Origin: Candidatus Pelagibacterales bacterium
GTDB lineage: Bacteria; Pseudomonadota; Alphaproteobacteria; TMED109
Assembly: GCA_002714055.1 (NCBI GenBank)
Contig: PAWH01000005.1
Coordinates: 44,519-66,371, forward strand
DNA length: 21,853 bases
Reading direction: 5' to 3'
Position numbers and translations under genes: made by a program. The stretch's first letter is position 1. Each line of letters starts with the position of its first letter. Positions 8,486-15,381 of this stretch are shown here, piece after piece. The notes beneath the pieces were generated by a model. It was given only the letters and a program-made list of their open reading frames with translations, did not search any database and had not been told where the DNA came from.

Positions 8486-9492
8486 CTAATAATTTTTAAG
8501 AATTATTTTTGCAATATTAACGTTTCCATTTTTATGAAAAATATTTTCGCCTTTTCTTTTATATTTATTTCTAAAAGAATCCTTATTAATAAAATTTCTA
8601 ATTACCATACTTGTTTTTTTTTATTTAAATCTTTATAAAAACCTAAATAAAAAGCACAATTATTTTTAATTAAAAACTTAGTAATTGTTCTTTGCGTTTT
8701 ATCAAGTGAAACTAAAAGTTGAGGTATTCCTAAGGAGGCCAACTCTAAAGACATATTGCCTGAAGAACTAATAGCAAAATAAGTTTCTCTCATGATTTTT
8801 GATGGTTTTTCTAAATCAAAAAAAAATTTTATATTTTTATATAATTTTGGAAATTTTGTATAAATTTCTTTTTTATACTTATAAGCCCCTCCAAGTAAAA
8901 CATAAACATTTTCATTCCTTAACTCATTAACAAAATTATTTAGAAACCATGAGGTGATATTATCTGGATCGCCAGCACCCATGGTAATAAGAATTTTATC
9001 AGGTTTTTTTTTTATTTTTCTATTATCAAGGAACTCATTTCTAATCAGATTAGTTTTTTTTCCATATAAAGGAATAACTGAGTGATTTTTTTTTTTAGTT
9101 GTGCCTATTAAAATATTAGAATATTTATTCTCTTTTATTAATTCATTTATTAATACTAGGAAAAAATGCTTTGAATATTCTTTTAAATAAAAATTATCTA
9201 AACAAAAGCTGTCACAAACCAAAATTGGTAATTTACAATTATTTAAAGTTGAAAATTTCTTCATATAGTAAAGATCTTTTTTTTTACCTAAAGGATACGG
9301 GCATCTATAAGATTTAAATCCTTTTTTTTTTATTTTATTGAAAACAATGTCATTATCAGAAAAAACAAAAAAAATAACTTTTTTAAAACCTAATTTCTTA
9401 AATCCTAATGCAAGTTCAATAGATCTTGTGATATGGCCAAGCCCAAGATCTGACCCCCCGTCGCATCTAAAAAAAACTTCTTTACCTTTCAT
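8486..9492 (-). CDS. pseG: PseG-type UDP-sugar hydrolase, reading frame interrupted at an A9 tract
   Basis: PseG removes UDP from the diamino sugar nucleotide before the NeuB-type condensation. The uninterrupted frame (8602-9492, 296 residues) shows FRCDGGSDLGLGHITRS, ITMGAGDPDN and the GT-B donor-site-like AISSSGNMSLELASLGIP, then stops (KKKQVW). The stop comes right after nine adenines (8614-8622 on the plus strand). In the neighbouring frame, coding resumes with NFINKDSFRNKYKRKGENIF and ends NGNVNIAKIILKNY at 8486, which resembles the usual PseG end (G-x-x-I-F-D-x-x-G-x-x-x-I-A). One extra A in the tract joins them into 335 residues, a normal family length. Whether the break is a mutation, a sequencing error or corrected by slippage on the A tract is not decidable here. 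ATG at 9492. Confidence 0.82.
8614..8622 (-). other. A9 homopolymer at the pseG frame break
   Basis: Nine adenines on the coding strand mark the point where the PseG reading frame changes. Adding one adenine restores a continuous frame through to the stop at 8486. Runs of nine A are known sites for RNA-polymerase slippage and for replication indels. Confidence 0.7.
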
Positions 9493-9506
9493 AAAAAATT
9501 AAATAA

Positions 9507-9606
9507 TTAAGAATCTCCTGACGTATAACTTGATGCCTCAGAAAGTAAATAAATAATTGCCCCTGTTAATTTATTAGATAAATCTTTAAAAGAAGTAGAA
9601 AAATAA
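9507..9606 (-). pseudogene. C-terminal remnant of a short-chain dehydrogenase/reductase
   Basis: The 114-base gap between the CMP-sugar synthetase and pseG is not empty. One minus-strand frame reads NYFSTSFKDLSNKL, then TGAIIYLLSEASSYTSGDS, then stop. This matches the end of classical SDRs (x-E-x-x-x-A-x-x-F-L-S-x-x-A-S-x-x-T-G), but the final x-x-D-G-G segment and the whole NAD-binding N-terminus are missing. The frame runs without a start into the 3' end of the synthetase gene. It is most likely the stump of an SDR gene removed when the operon was reshuffled; SDRs next to CMP-sugar synthetases are common in legionaminate-type loci. No function is expected. Confidence 0.55.
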
Positions 9607-10326
9607 TTATATTTTATTATCAATCTTATATAACATCTCAGCAAATCTTAAATCTTCATATGTATCTATATCTATCGCTCTTTTTTTTTCTAACAAATAA
9701 GGCATAAACTTGTGGCATGGTTTATTATTTTGATTTTTAACTATTTGTTTAATTTTGTTGCATGGAACAAAAACTAAATTTCCAGTATCAAAATATTTTT
9801 TTTTTAAATCCTGTGTTCTAGCTCTAAATTTTTTAACATTATCTACTTTTATAAAATTATTTTTTTCTAAACTTAAAGATCTTTCAGGAGCTGATGAAAA
9901 CTCCGATATGCTAAGTATAGGATATTGATATTTATTTTTCTTTAAAAGTTTATAACTATTAAGTATATCCTTTTTTCTTAATAGAGGAGAGCATGGATAT
10001 ACTAAAGCTGCAGCTTTAAAGTTTATATTCATTGATTTATATTTTTCTACAACATATTTTAAAACGTAATAAACTCCTACTTTATCATTTGCCAATCTTT
10101 TAGGTCGTAAAAAATCTATTTCTAAATTATTTTTTTCAACTATATTGCAAATTTTTTTTGAATCTGTAGATACGTGTATTTTTTCAAAAATTCCCGTCTT
10201 TTTTAGAAGGTCGATGGTATAAGAAATAATTGGTCTGCCTAAAAAGTTTATTATATTTTTATTTTTTATTCTCTTTGACCCACCTCTTGCTGGTATAATT
10301 GCAACAAGTTTTTCTCTTGCTTTCAT
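9607..10326 (-). CDS. pseF: CMP-nonulosonate cytidylyltransferase (PseF/NeuA/LegF family)
   Basis: Activates a nonulosonic acid with CTP to the CMP-sugar donor. 239 residues of the nucleotidyltransferase GT-A fold. The nucleotide-binding loop IIPARGGSKRIKNKNI lies at about residues 10-25, followed by GRPIISYTID, VSTDSKKI, LRPKRLANDKV, YPCSPLL, the substrate segment SAPERSLSL and RARTQDLKKKYFDTGN. The R-x-Q-D-L-x-x-x-Y-x-D-x-G pattern resembles PseF more than NeuA. Final part: AIDIDTYEDLRFAE. The ATG at 10326 overlaps the TGA of the methyltransferase by four bases (ATGA). The CMP-sugar it makes is the natural substrate class for the CMAH-like hydroxylase encoded at 19523-21254. Confidence 0.9.
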   Translation of the reverse strand: MKAREKLVAIIPARGGSKRIKNKNIINFLGRPIISYTIDLLKKTGIFEKIHVSTDSKKICNIVEKNNLEIDFLRPKRLANDKVGVYYVLKYVVEKYKSMNINFKAAALVYPCSPLLRKKDILNSYKLLKKNKYQYPILSISEFSSAPERSLSLEKNNFIKVDNVKKFRARTQDLKKKYFDTGNLVFVPCNKIKQIVKNQNNKPCHKFMPYLLEKKRAIDIDTYEDLRFAEMLYKIDNKI

Positions 10327-11381
10327 TTTTTTTTTAATAACAAATGTACTTCAGAAGACAACTTTTTTTTATCAAGTTCATATTGAAGATTATCAGAAAT
10401 TTCATTAAATAAGTTTTTTAAATTGTTACTTAGTTTTTTTGAAACACCTTTACTTTTTAGGGTTACAAATATATTTCTAAATAAATCATTAATATCTAAA
10501 CCAAACCACCATTCTGAAACTTTTTTAAATTTATATTTCTTTATTAACCAGTCTAAAGATTTTTCCGTGTAAAGGTGTGTGTGAGCGCCAGATAAATGTC
10601 TGTTGTATACATTGTTAAAAATTATTTCTAAATATACTGTTAAACTAAATAATGGTACTGATAAATATATATATTTAATACTTCTATTTTTTCTTATCGT
10701 TTCCAATAAAAGTTTTGGATCTTGAACATGCTCTAAAACTCCAATTAAACTAATAATATCGGCTTTGCTTTTTTTAATGCACTCATTCATATTTTCTAAC
10801 TCTATTTTTTCTAAGAAAGTAAATTTATTTATTTTATTACCAAAATTTATTTGTGTTTTAGAAACATCAATTCCTTTTACATTATTAAAACCAATTTTAA
10901 ATAATGCATACACAAAATAACCTGAACCACAGCCAACATCTAGGATAGAATAACTATTTATATTATTAACTTTTTTTAAAGAATTTTTTAGAAATTCAGC
11001 CTTTGGTTTATATATATGTTTAACCCTATTTAAATATCCTTTTTTTGTTTCATTTGCATAGTTTTTTGCATAGGTAGCACCGTTTTGTACAGTGTATATT
11101 TTTTTGCAAAAATCTTCTGTATCAACAAATTGACCATTTAAATGCCCGCAATTACTACATTCATAGTACTTAACTTGATTATTAAATTTGTTAAATAGGT
11201 AAATAAGATTTTTATTATTACAATTCTTACAAACTAATCTTTTTTTTTGTTTTGAGTATAATTTTGCTATTTTATTTTGTTCTTGTACATAAAAACCATT
11301 TTCACTTATGAAATTTTTTTTTATTTTTAAAAGGGCTGATGACGATTTTCCAAATTTTGATATATTTTTTTTATGTTTCAT
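10323..11381 (-). CDS. Zinc-knuckle class I SAM-dependent methyltransferase
   Basis: About 352 residues. The N-terminal part has a four-cysteine zinc site (CKNCNNK... and YECSNCGHLNG), as in sugar C-methyltransferases and related Methyltransf_13/23 proteins. The SAM site follows (YSILDVGCGSGYFVYAL, then GIDVSKTQI), with LIGVLEHVQDPKLLLETI as the family's later motif. Start choice: an in-frame TTG lies at 11396, but the ATG at 11381 has a clear Shine-Dalgarno GAGG nine bases upstream (11390-11394 region), so 11381 is preferred. Probably methylates a sugar nucleotide or substituent in this pathway. It overlaps the downstream CMP-sugar synthetase by four bases. Confidence 0.82.
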   Translation of the reverse strand: MKHKKNISKFGKSSSALLKIKKNFISENGFYVQEQNKIAKLYSKQKKRLVCKNCNNKNLIYLFNKFNNQVKYYECSNCGHLNGQFVDTEDFCKKIYTVQNGATYAKNYANETKKGYLNRVKHIYKPKAEFLKNSLKKVNNINSYSILDVGCGSGYFVYALFKIGFNNVKGIDVSKTQINFGNKINKFTFLEKIELENMNECIKKSKADIISLIGVLEHVQDPKLLLETIRKNRSIKYIYLSVPLFSLTVYLEIIFNNVYNRHLSGAHTHLYTEKSLDWLIKKYKFKKVSEWWFGLDINDLFRNIFVTLKSKGVSKKLSNNLKNLFNEISDNLQYELDKKKLSSEVHLLLKKK

Positions 11382-11419
11382 ATTGTTAATCCTCAAAACT
11401 ACCTATAAACAAAAATATT

Positions 11420-12130
11420 CTAATTTTTTTTAATAGATCTTATTAAATTAAAAGATTCAGCATATTTAAGTCCTGATTGACTACCTCTAAAAACTGCAAG
11501 AGCCTTGATAGTTTCTATAGATCTAGGGTGAGGACTCTTTTTAAACTCTTTTTTATAAGCTTTAATAGCCAAAAATTTTTTTTTTAAAGTATTAGAAATA
11601 TCAAAAAAACAATTAGCATTAAATGGGTTTGAAAAATTCCATTCTGTGCTAGATAATATTTCAAATGAATAAATATTTTTTAAAAAAATTTTATCAAATG
11701 GTCTTGTTGCTGCTAATGTAGCTTTATTAACTATTGTATGATCATTATTTACATCATATTTAGCATGGGTAAATATATTTGTAGGCTTAAAGTCATAAAC
11801 GTGATTTTCTATTGTTTTTGTTATATTTAAGAAAGAAATCTGATCTAAATTTAAACATTGATAATTATTAAAAAAAATTTCGTCTTTTTTTACTCCTAAA
11901 ATTTTTAATGCATTAAGAGCACATTGATTTCTATACTCGATTTCTTTTTTTACTTCATTTGTCTCAAAATCTTTTTTTAAATATCTGGCAGTTATACCTT
12001 CTGCTAAAAAAAGAACTCTAACATTAATTCCTTTGTTTCTTAAAAAAGCTATTGTTCCTCCACAACCTAAAACATCATCGTCTGGATGAGCAGCAACAAC
12101 TAAAACTTTATCTTTTTTTTCAAAATTCAT
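11420..12130 (-). CDS. LmbE/PIG-L family de-N-acetylase
   Basis: Zinc-dependent hydrolase that removes N-acetyl groups from GlcNAc-like sugars. 236 residues. The metal-binding AHPDDDVLGCGGT begins at residue 14 (His15, Asp17, Asp18); the further ligand histidines are probably in THAKYDVNNDH (His122, His131). Known relatives act on GlcNAc-PI, GlcNAc-Ins, bacillithiol precursors and various sugar nucleotides. In this operon it overlaps the RmlD-like gene by 11 bases and follows pseB, so the natural guess is that it exposes a free amine on a pathway sugar for re-acylation, for instance by the ATP-grasp ligase. That link is inferred. ATG at 12130. Confidence 0.88.
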   Translation of the reverse strand: MNFEKKDKVLVVAAHPDDDVLGCGGTIAFLRNKGINVRVLFLAEGITARYLKKDFETNEVKKEIEYRNQCALNALKILGVKKDEIFFNNYQCLNLDQISFLNITKTIENHVYDFKPTNIFTHAKYDVNNDHTIVNKATLAATRPFDKIFLKNIYSFEILSSTEWNFSNPFNANCFFDISNTLKKKFLAIKAYKKEFKKSPHPRSIETIKALAVFRGSQSGLKYAESFNLIRSIKKN

Positions 12131-13001
12131 TACAATTCTTTAAATCATTTACCAGATATTTAATGCCTTCTTGAATAGAAGGCATTGGTTTTTTAATAAT
12201 TTTTTCAATTCTTTTTACAGACATTGTCATATTTTTTGGACGGTAAGCCTTTAAATTAATTTTATCAACATTAGTAAATTTAAGATTTTTTTTATCTAAA
12301 TTTAGTTCTTCTGCTAATTTATAAAGAAATCTTCCTTTAGATATTTTATTTTTTGCTCCTAAATTTAATATTCCTTTTATTTTTTTATAATTAATTAAAA
12401 TCATAATATATTTACATAATTGTTTAACGTAAATGGGATTAAAAAAAATATTTTTAATGAGACTAATCTTTTTTTTATTTTTAATTTCATTTATAAACCA
12501 ATCTACTAATGAGTCTTTGTGCGTTGGGAAATAACCATAAAAATTAGTTCTTATAACTAAACTATTTTTTAAAGATAGAGCTGCTATTTCAGAGAAATAT
12601 TTTGTCATGGCATAAAAATTTTTAGGTTTTTCATCCTTTTCATTATTAAATTTTGGACTATCGTACAATTGATCTGTGGACAAATAAATAAACCTTACTT
12701 TGTAATTTTCAGACCAATCAACTAAATTTTTTGTAGTTACAAAATTTATTTCATGAGCTTTTACAAAATTTTCTTCGCAAAAATCTACTTTTGTAATTGC
12801 TACTAAATGTATTATTATGTCCGGCTTAATTCTATTTAAAAAATTTATAACTCTGTCTTTTTTAGTAAGATCTAATCTGTATCCATTCTTTGGTTTATTT
12901 TTGAAACCTACTGAAATTAATTTGTATTCTTTCTCCAAGAATTTTACTAATATGCTTCCTAATTTACCTGTTGCACCAGTTAAAAATAATTTTTTTTTCA
13001 T
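12120..13001 (-). CDS. RmlD-like SDR: NAD(P)-dependent sugar-nucleotide reductase/epimerase
   Basis: 293 residues of the extended SDR family. The dinucleotide-binding GATGKLG is at residues 9-15, the strand-4 motif is IIHLVAIT, and the catalytic elements are YLSTDQLYD (Ser108/Thr109) with Tyr130 and Lys134 in YAMTK. The overall length and C-terminal layout resemble RmlD (dTDP-4-keto-rhamnose reductase) and WbjC-type reductases. It may reduce the 4-keto sugar made by the PseB-like enzyme ten bases upstream, which would divert or modify the standard pseudaminate route; the actual reaction cannot be read from the sequence. ATG at 13001. Confidence 0.83.
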   Translation of the reverse strand: MKKKLFLTGATGKLGSILVKFLEKEYKLISVGFKNKPKNGYRLDLTKKDRVINFLNRIKPDIIIHLVAITKVDFCEENFVKAHEINFVTTKNLVDWSENYKVRFIYLSTDQLYDSPKFNNEKDEKPKNFYAMTKYFSEIAALSLKNSLVIRTNFYGYFPTHKDSLVDWFINEIKNKKKISLIKNIFFNPIYVKQLCKYIMILINYKKIKGILNLGAKNKISKGRFLYKLAEELNLDKKNLKFTNVDKINLKAYRPKNMTMSVKRIEKIIKKPMPSIQEGIKYLVNDLKNCNEF

Positions 13002-13011
13002 TAAGATGCTT

Positions 13012-14034
13012 TTAGAAAAATTTTTGCAGTGATATTAACTCACCTTTTTTCAACCATTTTTTGTTTAAATTACTTGTATACTCAAAATCTTCTAAAACTT
13101 TTTTTCCTTGTATTTTTTTCTTTTTTATTCTTTTTTCGTCCCATCCAAGCGCTGTTGGTTCAATTAAATATCTATCATTACAATCATATGTATTTCTGGC
13201 ATCATCTTTTGTAATCATAGTTTCGTGTAATTTTTCTCCTGGTCTAATGCCTATTTCATATAATTTTTTATCCGGACAAAATGAATTAATAAAATCAGTA
13301 ATCTTCATACTTGGGATTTTAGGAACATATATTTCTCCACCACTCATTAAATCTAAAGATGACAAAACAAATTCTACCCCTTGATCTAAAGTTATCCAAA
13401 ATCTTGTCATTCTTTTATCTGTAATTGGTATTTTTTTTAATTTTTTATCAATAGCATCTTTTATTATCCAATAAATACTTCCTCTTGAACCTATAACATT
13501 TCCATATCGTACTACTGAAAATCTTGATTTCATATTTGCAGCTAAATGATTTCCTGCAGTAAAAATTTTATCAGCAGCTAGCTTACTGGCTCCATATATA
13601 TTAATTGGACTAGCTGCTTTATCTGTAGACAAAGCAATAGTTTTTTTCACATTTGAGCTAATAGCAGCATGAATAATATTTTCAGCACCAAAAATATTTG
13701 TTCTTATACATTCAAACGGATTATATTCTGCTGAAGGAACATGTTTAAGAGCTGCAGCATGGATTATAAAATCTACGTTTCTAGTGGCCATTACCAGCCT
13801 TTCCTTGTCTCTTACGTCACCAATAAAAAAACGAAGACATTTTGAAAATTGTTTTAACTCAATTGCCATTTCATTTTGTTTATGTTCGTCTCTTGAAAAA
13901 ATTATTAATCTTTTTGGTTTATACAAACTAAGAACTTTTTTTGTAAATGCTTGCCCAAAAGATCCTGTGCCACCAGTTACCAAAATTGATTTGTTATTTA
14001 AATTTAAATTTGTTTTATAAAAATTAAATTTCAT
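13012..14034 (-). CDS. pseB: UDP-GlcNAc 4,6-dehydratase (5-inverting), PseB type
   Basis: First committed enzyme of pseudaminate-type pathways: dehydrates and 5-epimerises UDP-GlcNAc to UDP-2-acetamido-2,6-dideoxy-beta-L-arabino-hexos-4-ulose. 340 residues, extended SDR. The NAD(P) loop is ILVTGGTGSFGQAF (17-30), followed by FSRDEHKQNEM, IGDVRDKERL and HAAALKHVPSAEYNP. Catalytic residues are STDKA (Asp138, Lys139) and Tyr147/Lys151 in YGASK. FSVVRYGNVIGSRGS and MTRFWITLDQGVEF match PseB rather than CapE/FnlA, which read VYPINAMG at the active site. ATG at 14034. It is the first sugar gene of the operon and lies directly behind the ops-like element and the antiterminator gene. Confidence 0.93.
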   Translation of the reverse strand: MKFNFYKTNLNLNNKSILVTGGTGSFGQAFTKKVLSLYKPKRLIIFSRDEHKQNEMAIELKQFSKCLRFFIGDVRDKERLVMATRNVDFIIHAAALKHVPSAEYNPFECIRTNIFGAENIIHAAISSNVKKTIALSTDKAASPINIYGASKLAADKIFTAGNHLAANMKSRFSVVRYGNVIGSRGSIYWIIKDAIDKKLKKIPITDKRMTRFWITLDQGVEFVLSSLDLMSGGEIYVPKIPSMKITDFINSFCPDKKLYEIGIRPGEKLHETMITKDDARNTYDCNDRYLIEPTALGWDEKRIKKKKIQGKKVLEDFEYTSNLNKKWLKKGELISLQKFF

Positions 14035-14047
14035 AAATTTTATTTTT

Positions 14048-14059
14048 CATAGCTACCGC
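14048..14059 (-). promoter_or_regulatory. ops/JUMPstart-like element (GCGGTAGCTATG)
   Basis: On the coding strand the leader of pseB contains GCGGTAGC, identical to the core of the E. coli ops element (GGCGGTAGCGTG) that pauses RNA polymerase and recruits RfaH. It sits in the 72-base gap between the NusG/RfaH-like gene and pseB, 13 bases before the pseB start. It stands out as a GC-rich island in AT-rich DNA. The position fits self-contained antitermination of a long glycan operon. The same core does not occur elsewhere in the window outside RNA genes. Confidence 0.6.
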
Positions 14060-14106
14060 ACTCTAGTTCAAAAGAAGAAATAGAGTAAATATTTAGTCTT
14101 AATTTT

Positions 14107-14607
14107 TTACAATGGCTCAATACAATTATAAGGTAAATTTAAATTGATATCTCTACCTAGTAAATTAATAATCAAAAAAACGTTTTTATTATCTTTTTTT
14201 TCTTTAAATTTAGCTTGCTTCCCTTTAAATGGACCTTCTAAAATTTTACACAATCTCCCCATTGTAGGATTTTGTATTTTAGAAATTACAATAAAATTAT
14301 TTTCGTCTTCTGCTGATTTTAAATCGTTAATATCAGAATTATTGACTGGTGACAAATTATTAGATAATGAAAGTAAAGAAGAAACGCCTAAAGTGTTATT
14401 AATTTTTGTCCAATTACTATCATTTAAATCAAATTGAACAAAAATATAATTTGAGAATAAAGGCTTTTTAACAAGTACAAATTTATTACCTATTTTTTTA
14501 AGTGTTTTAATAACTGGATAATAAACAACGAAATGTTGATTAATTAAATTACGCTCAGCAAGCTCTTCTTTTAAACCCTTTGTTTTAACTACATACCAAT
14601 TAAGCAA
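14107..14607 (-). CDS. Specialised NusG paralogue (RfaH/LoaP/UpxY-type transcription antiterminator)
   Basis: 166 residues with an N-terminal NGN domain: NWYVVKTKGLKEELAERNL, FVVYYPVIKTLKK, KKPLFSNYIFVQFDL and WTKINNTLGVSSLLSL. A C-terminal KOW-like region (about 118-150) includes GRLCKILEGPFKGKQAKF. Family members bind elongating RNA polymerase and prevent premature termination in long polysaccharide operons. This copy sits second in the operon and just before the ops-like element, a textbook position for an operon-specific factor. The start is TTG at 14607, supported by an AGGGG ribosome-binding sequence about seven bases upstream in the 18-base gap after the regulator gene. It is shorter and more divergent than a housekeeping NusG. 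Confidence 0.88.
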   Translation of the reverse strand: MLNWYVVKTKGLKEELAERNLINQHFVVYYPVIKTLKKIGNKFVLVKKPLFSNYIFVQFDLNDSNWTKINNTLGVSSLLSLSNNLSPVNNSDINDLKSAEDENNFIVISKIQNPTMGRLCKILEGPFKGKQAKFKEKKDNKNVFLIINLLGRDINLNLPYNCIEPL

Positions 14608-14625
14608 CTTTACCCCTACCCCTAA

Positions 14626-15234
14626 CTAAATATTTAATATTTTTGGAACTATTATTTTATCTTTGTTTAAACTATTTTTTAAATAAGCTAACGCTTTAAA
14701 AGAACTCTTCATGTCACATAAAATAATCTTATCTATTTTTTCAATCGGTAAATAATTACAAACTTCTACACCAAAAAAATCTTTTTTATTTGATCCAAAA
14801 ATAAATAGCCCTTCAAAGGCTACATCTAATTCTTTTGCTGTTAAAATTAAAACCTCAGTTAATTCACTTTGGCCAGATAAATATATTTTTTTAATTTTTT
14901 TTTTTTTACAATCTAATAAGATTTGATGACATTCATTTCTCATATTTCTATATAACTCGAAAGATGAGCTAAGATATTCGGCGGTAAGTTTACTTTTTTC
15001 CAAAAAACCTTTAGGTGTTAGATAATACATATATCTTCTTTTTGGTACTGATTTAATTTTAACCCACCCCTTAGACACGCATCTTTTTATATAAGAATTA
15101 GCTAAACCAGCAGATATCCCCAATTTAAAAGACATACTTCTTTGTGACGAATTAACTCCTTTGTTAATATCTGTCAAAATTTTTAAAATATTTTTTTTAT
15201 CAGTTGTTGATTTAAGATTAGGAAAAACCTTCAT
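14626..15234 (-). CDS. Winged-helix (MarR-like, EPS-associated type) transcriptional regulator with a C-terminal ligand-type domain
   Basis: 202 residues. Residues about 12-80 form a winged helix: KKNILKILTDIN, SQRSMSFKLGISAGLANSYI (recognition helix) and the wing KSVPKRRYMYYLTPKG. This resembles the short EPS-associated MarR-like regulators. Residues about 95-200 look like a small alpha/beta domain (KKIYLSGQSELTEVLILTAK, VAFEGLFIFGS, DKIILCDM) that might sense a nucleotide or sugar; this is inferred from the strand-helix alternation. It heads the nonulosonate operon, 18 bases before the antiterminator. A palindromic operator over its promoter suggests autoregulation. ATG at 15234 with no obvious Shine-Dalgarno, so it may be nearly leaderless. 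Confidence 0.82.
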   Translation of the reverse strand: MKVFPNLKSTTDKKNILKILTDINKGVNSSQRSMSFKLGISAGLANSYIKRCVSKGWVKIKSVPKRRYMYYLTPKGFLEKSKLTAEYLSSSFELYRNMRNECHQILLDCKKKKIKKIYLSGQSELTEVLILTAKELDVAFEGLFIFGSNKKDFFGVEVCNYLPIEKIDKIILCDMKSSFKALAYLKNSLNKDKIIVPKILNI

Positions 15235-15253
15235 ATTACATATACATATTCAT

Positions 15254-15282
15254 ATTATGAACGATAATGTTCACATTGTGAA
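15254..15282 (-). promoter_or_regulatory. Candidate operon promoter (-35 TTCACA, 17-bp spacer, -10 CATAAT)
   Basis: Reading toward the regulator gene, TTCACA (15277-15282) and CATAAT (15254-15259) are separated by exactly 17 bases and end 20 bases before the ATG. Each hexamer differs from the sigma-70 consensus at one position. The palindrome at 15268-15284 covers the -35 box and half of the spacer, so a bound repressor would block it. In DNA this AT-rich, -10-like hexamers are common, so the call rests on the spacing and the operator overlap. Confidence 0.5.
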
Positions 15283-15284
15283 CA
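15268..15284. promoter_or_regulatory. Perfect 17-bp palindromic operator, TGTTCAC-ATT-GTGAACA
   Basis: Seven-base arms with a three-base centre form a perfect inverted repeat. It sits between the divergently transcribed regulator operon and the PQQ-type dehydrogenase gene. A further half-site, ATGAAC (15257-15262), lies in the same orientation as GTGAAC (15278-15283) and 21 bases from it, two helical turns, so three half-sites face the same side of the DNA. A symmetric site next to a winged-helix gene is most likely the site of that dimeric regulator. Confidence 0.75.
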
Positions 15285-15381
15285 ATGTAACAATAAAAGG
15301 TTTTTTTACAAGAAAAAAAAAAAAATAACTATATTGTTTTTTTAATATAAATTAAGTAGATAGAGGTTTATTTAATAATTT

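Noticed and set aside
8399..8638. Plus-strand open frame over the neuB-pseG junction
   Set aside because: Low-complexity F/Y/I translation of the complement; the minus strand explains the whole stretch as neuB start plus the out-of-frame pseG tail.
11396..11396. TTG at 11396 as the start of the zinc-knuckle methyltransferase
   Set aside because: The ATG five codons later has a GAGG ribosome-binding site at proper spacing, while the TTG has none.
13061..13384. Plus-strand open frame of about 107 codons inside pseB
   Set aside because: It is antisense to the well-supported pseB, phenylalanine-rich as expected from the complement of lysine-rich coding sequence, and shows no start signal or family motif.
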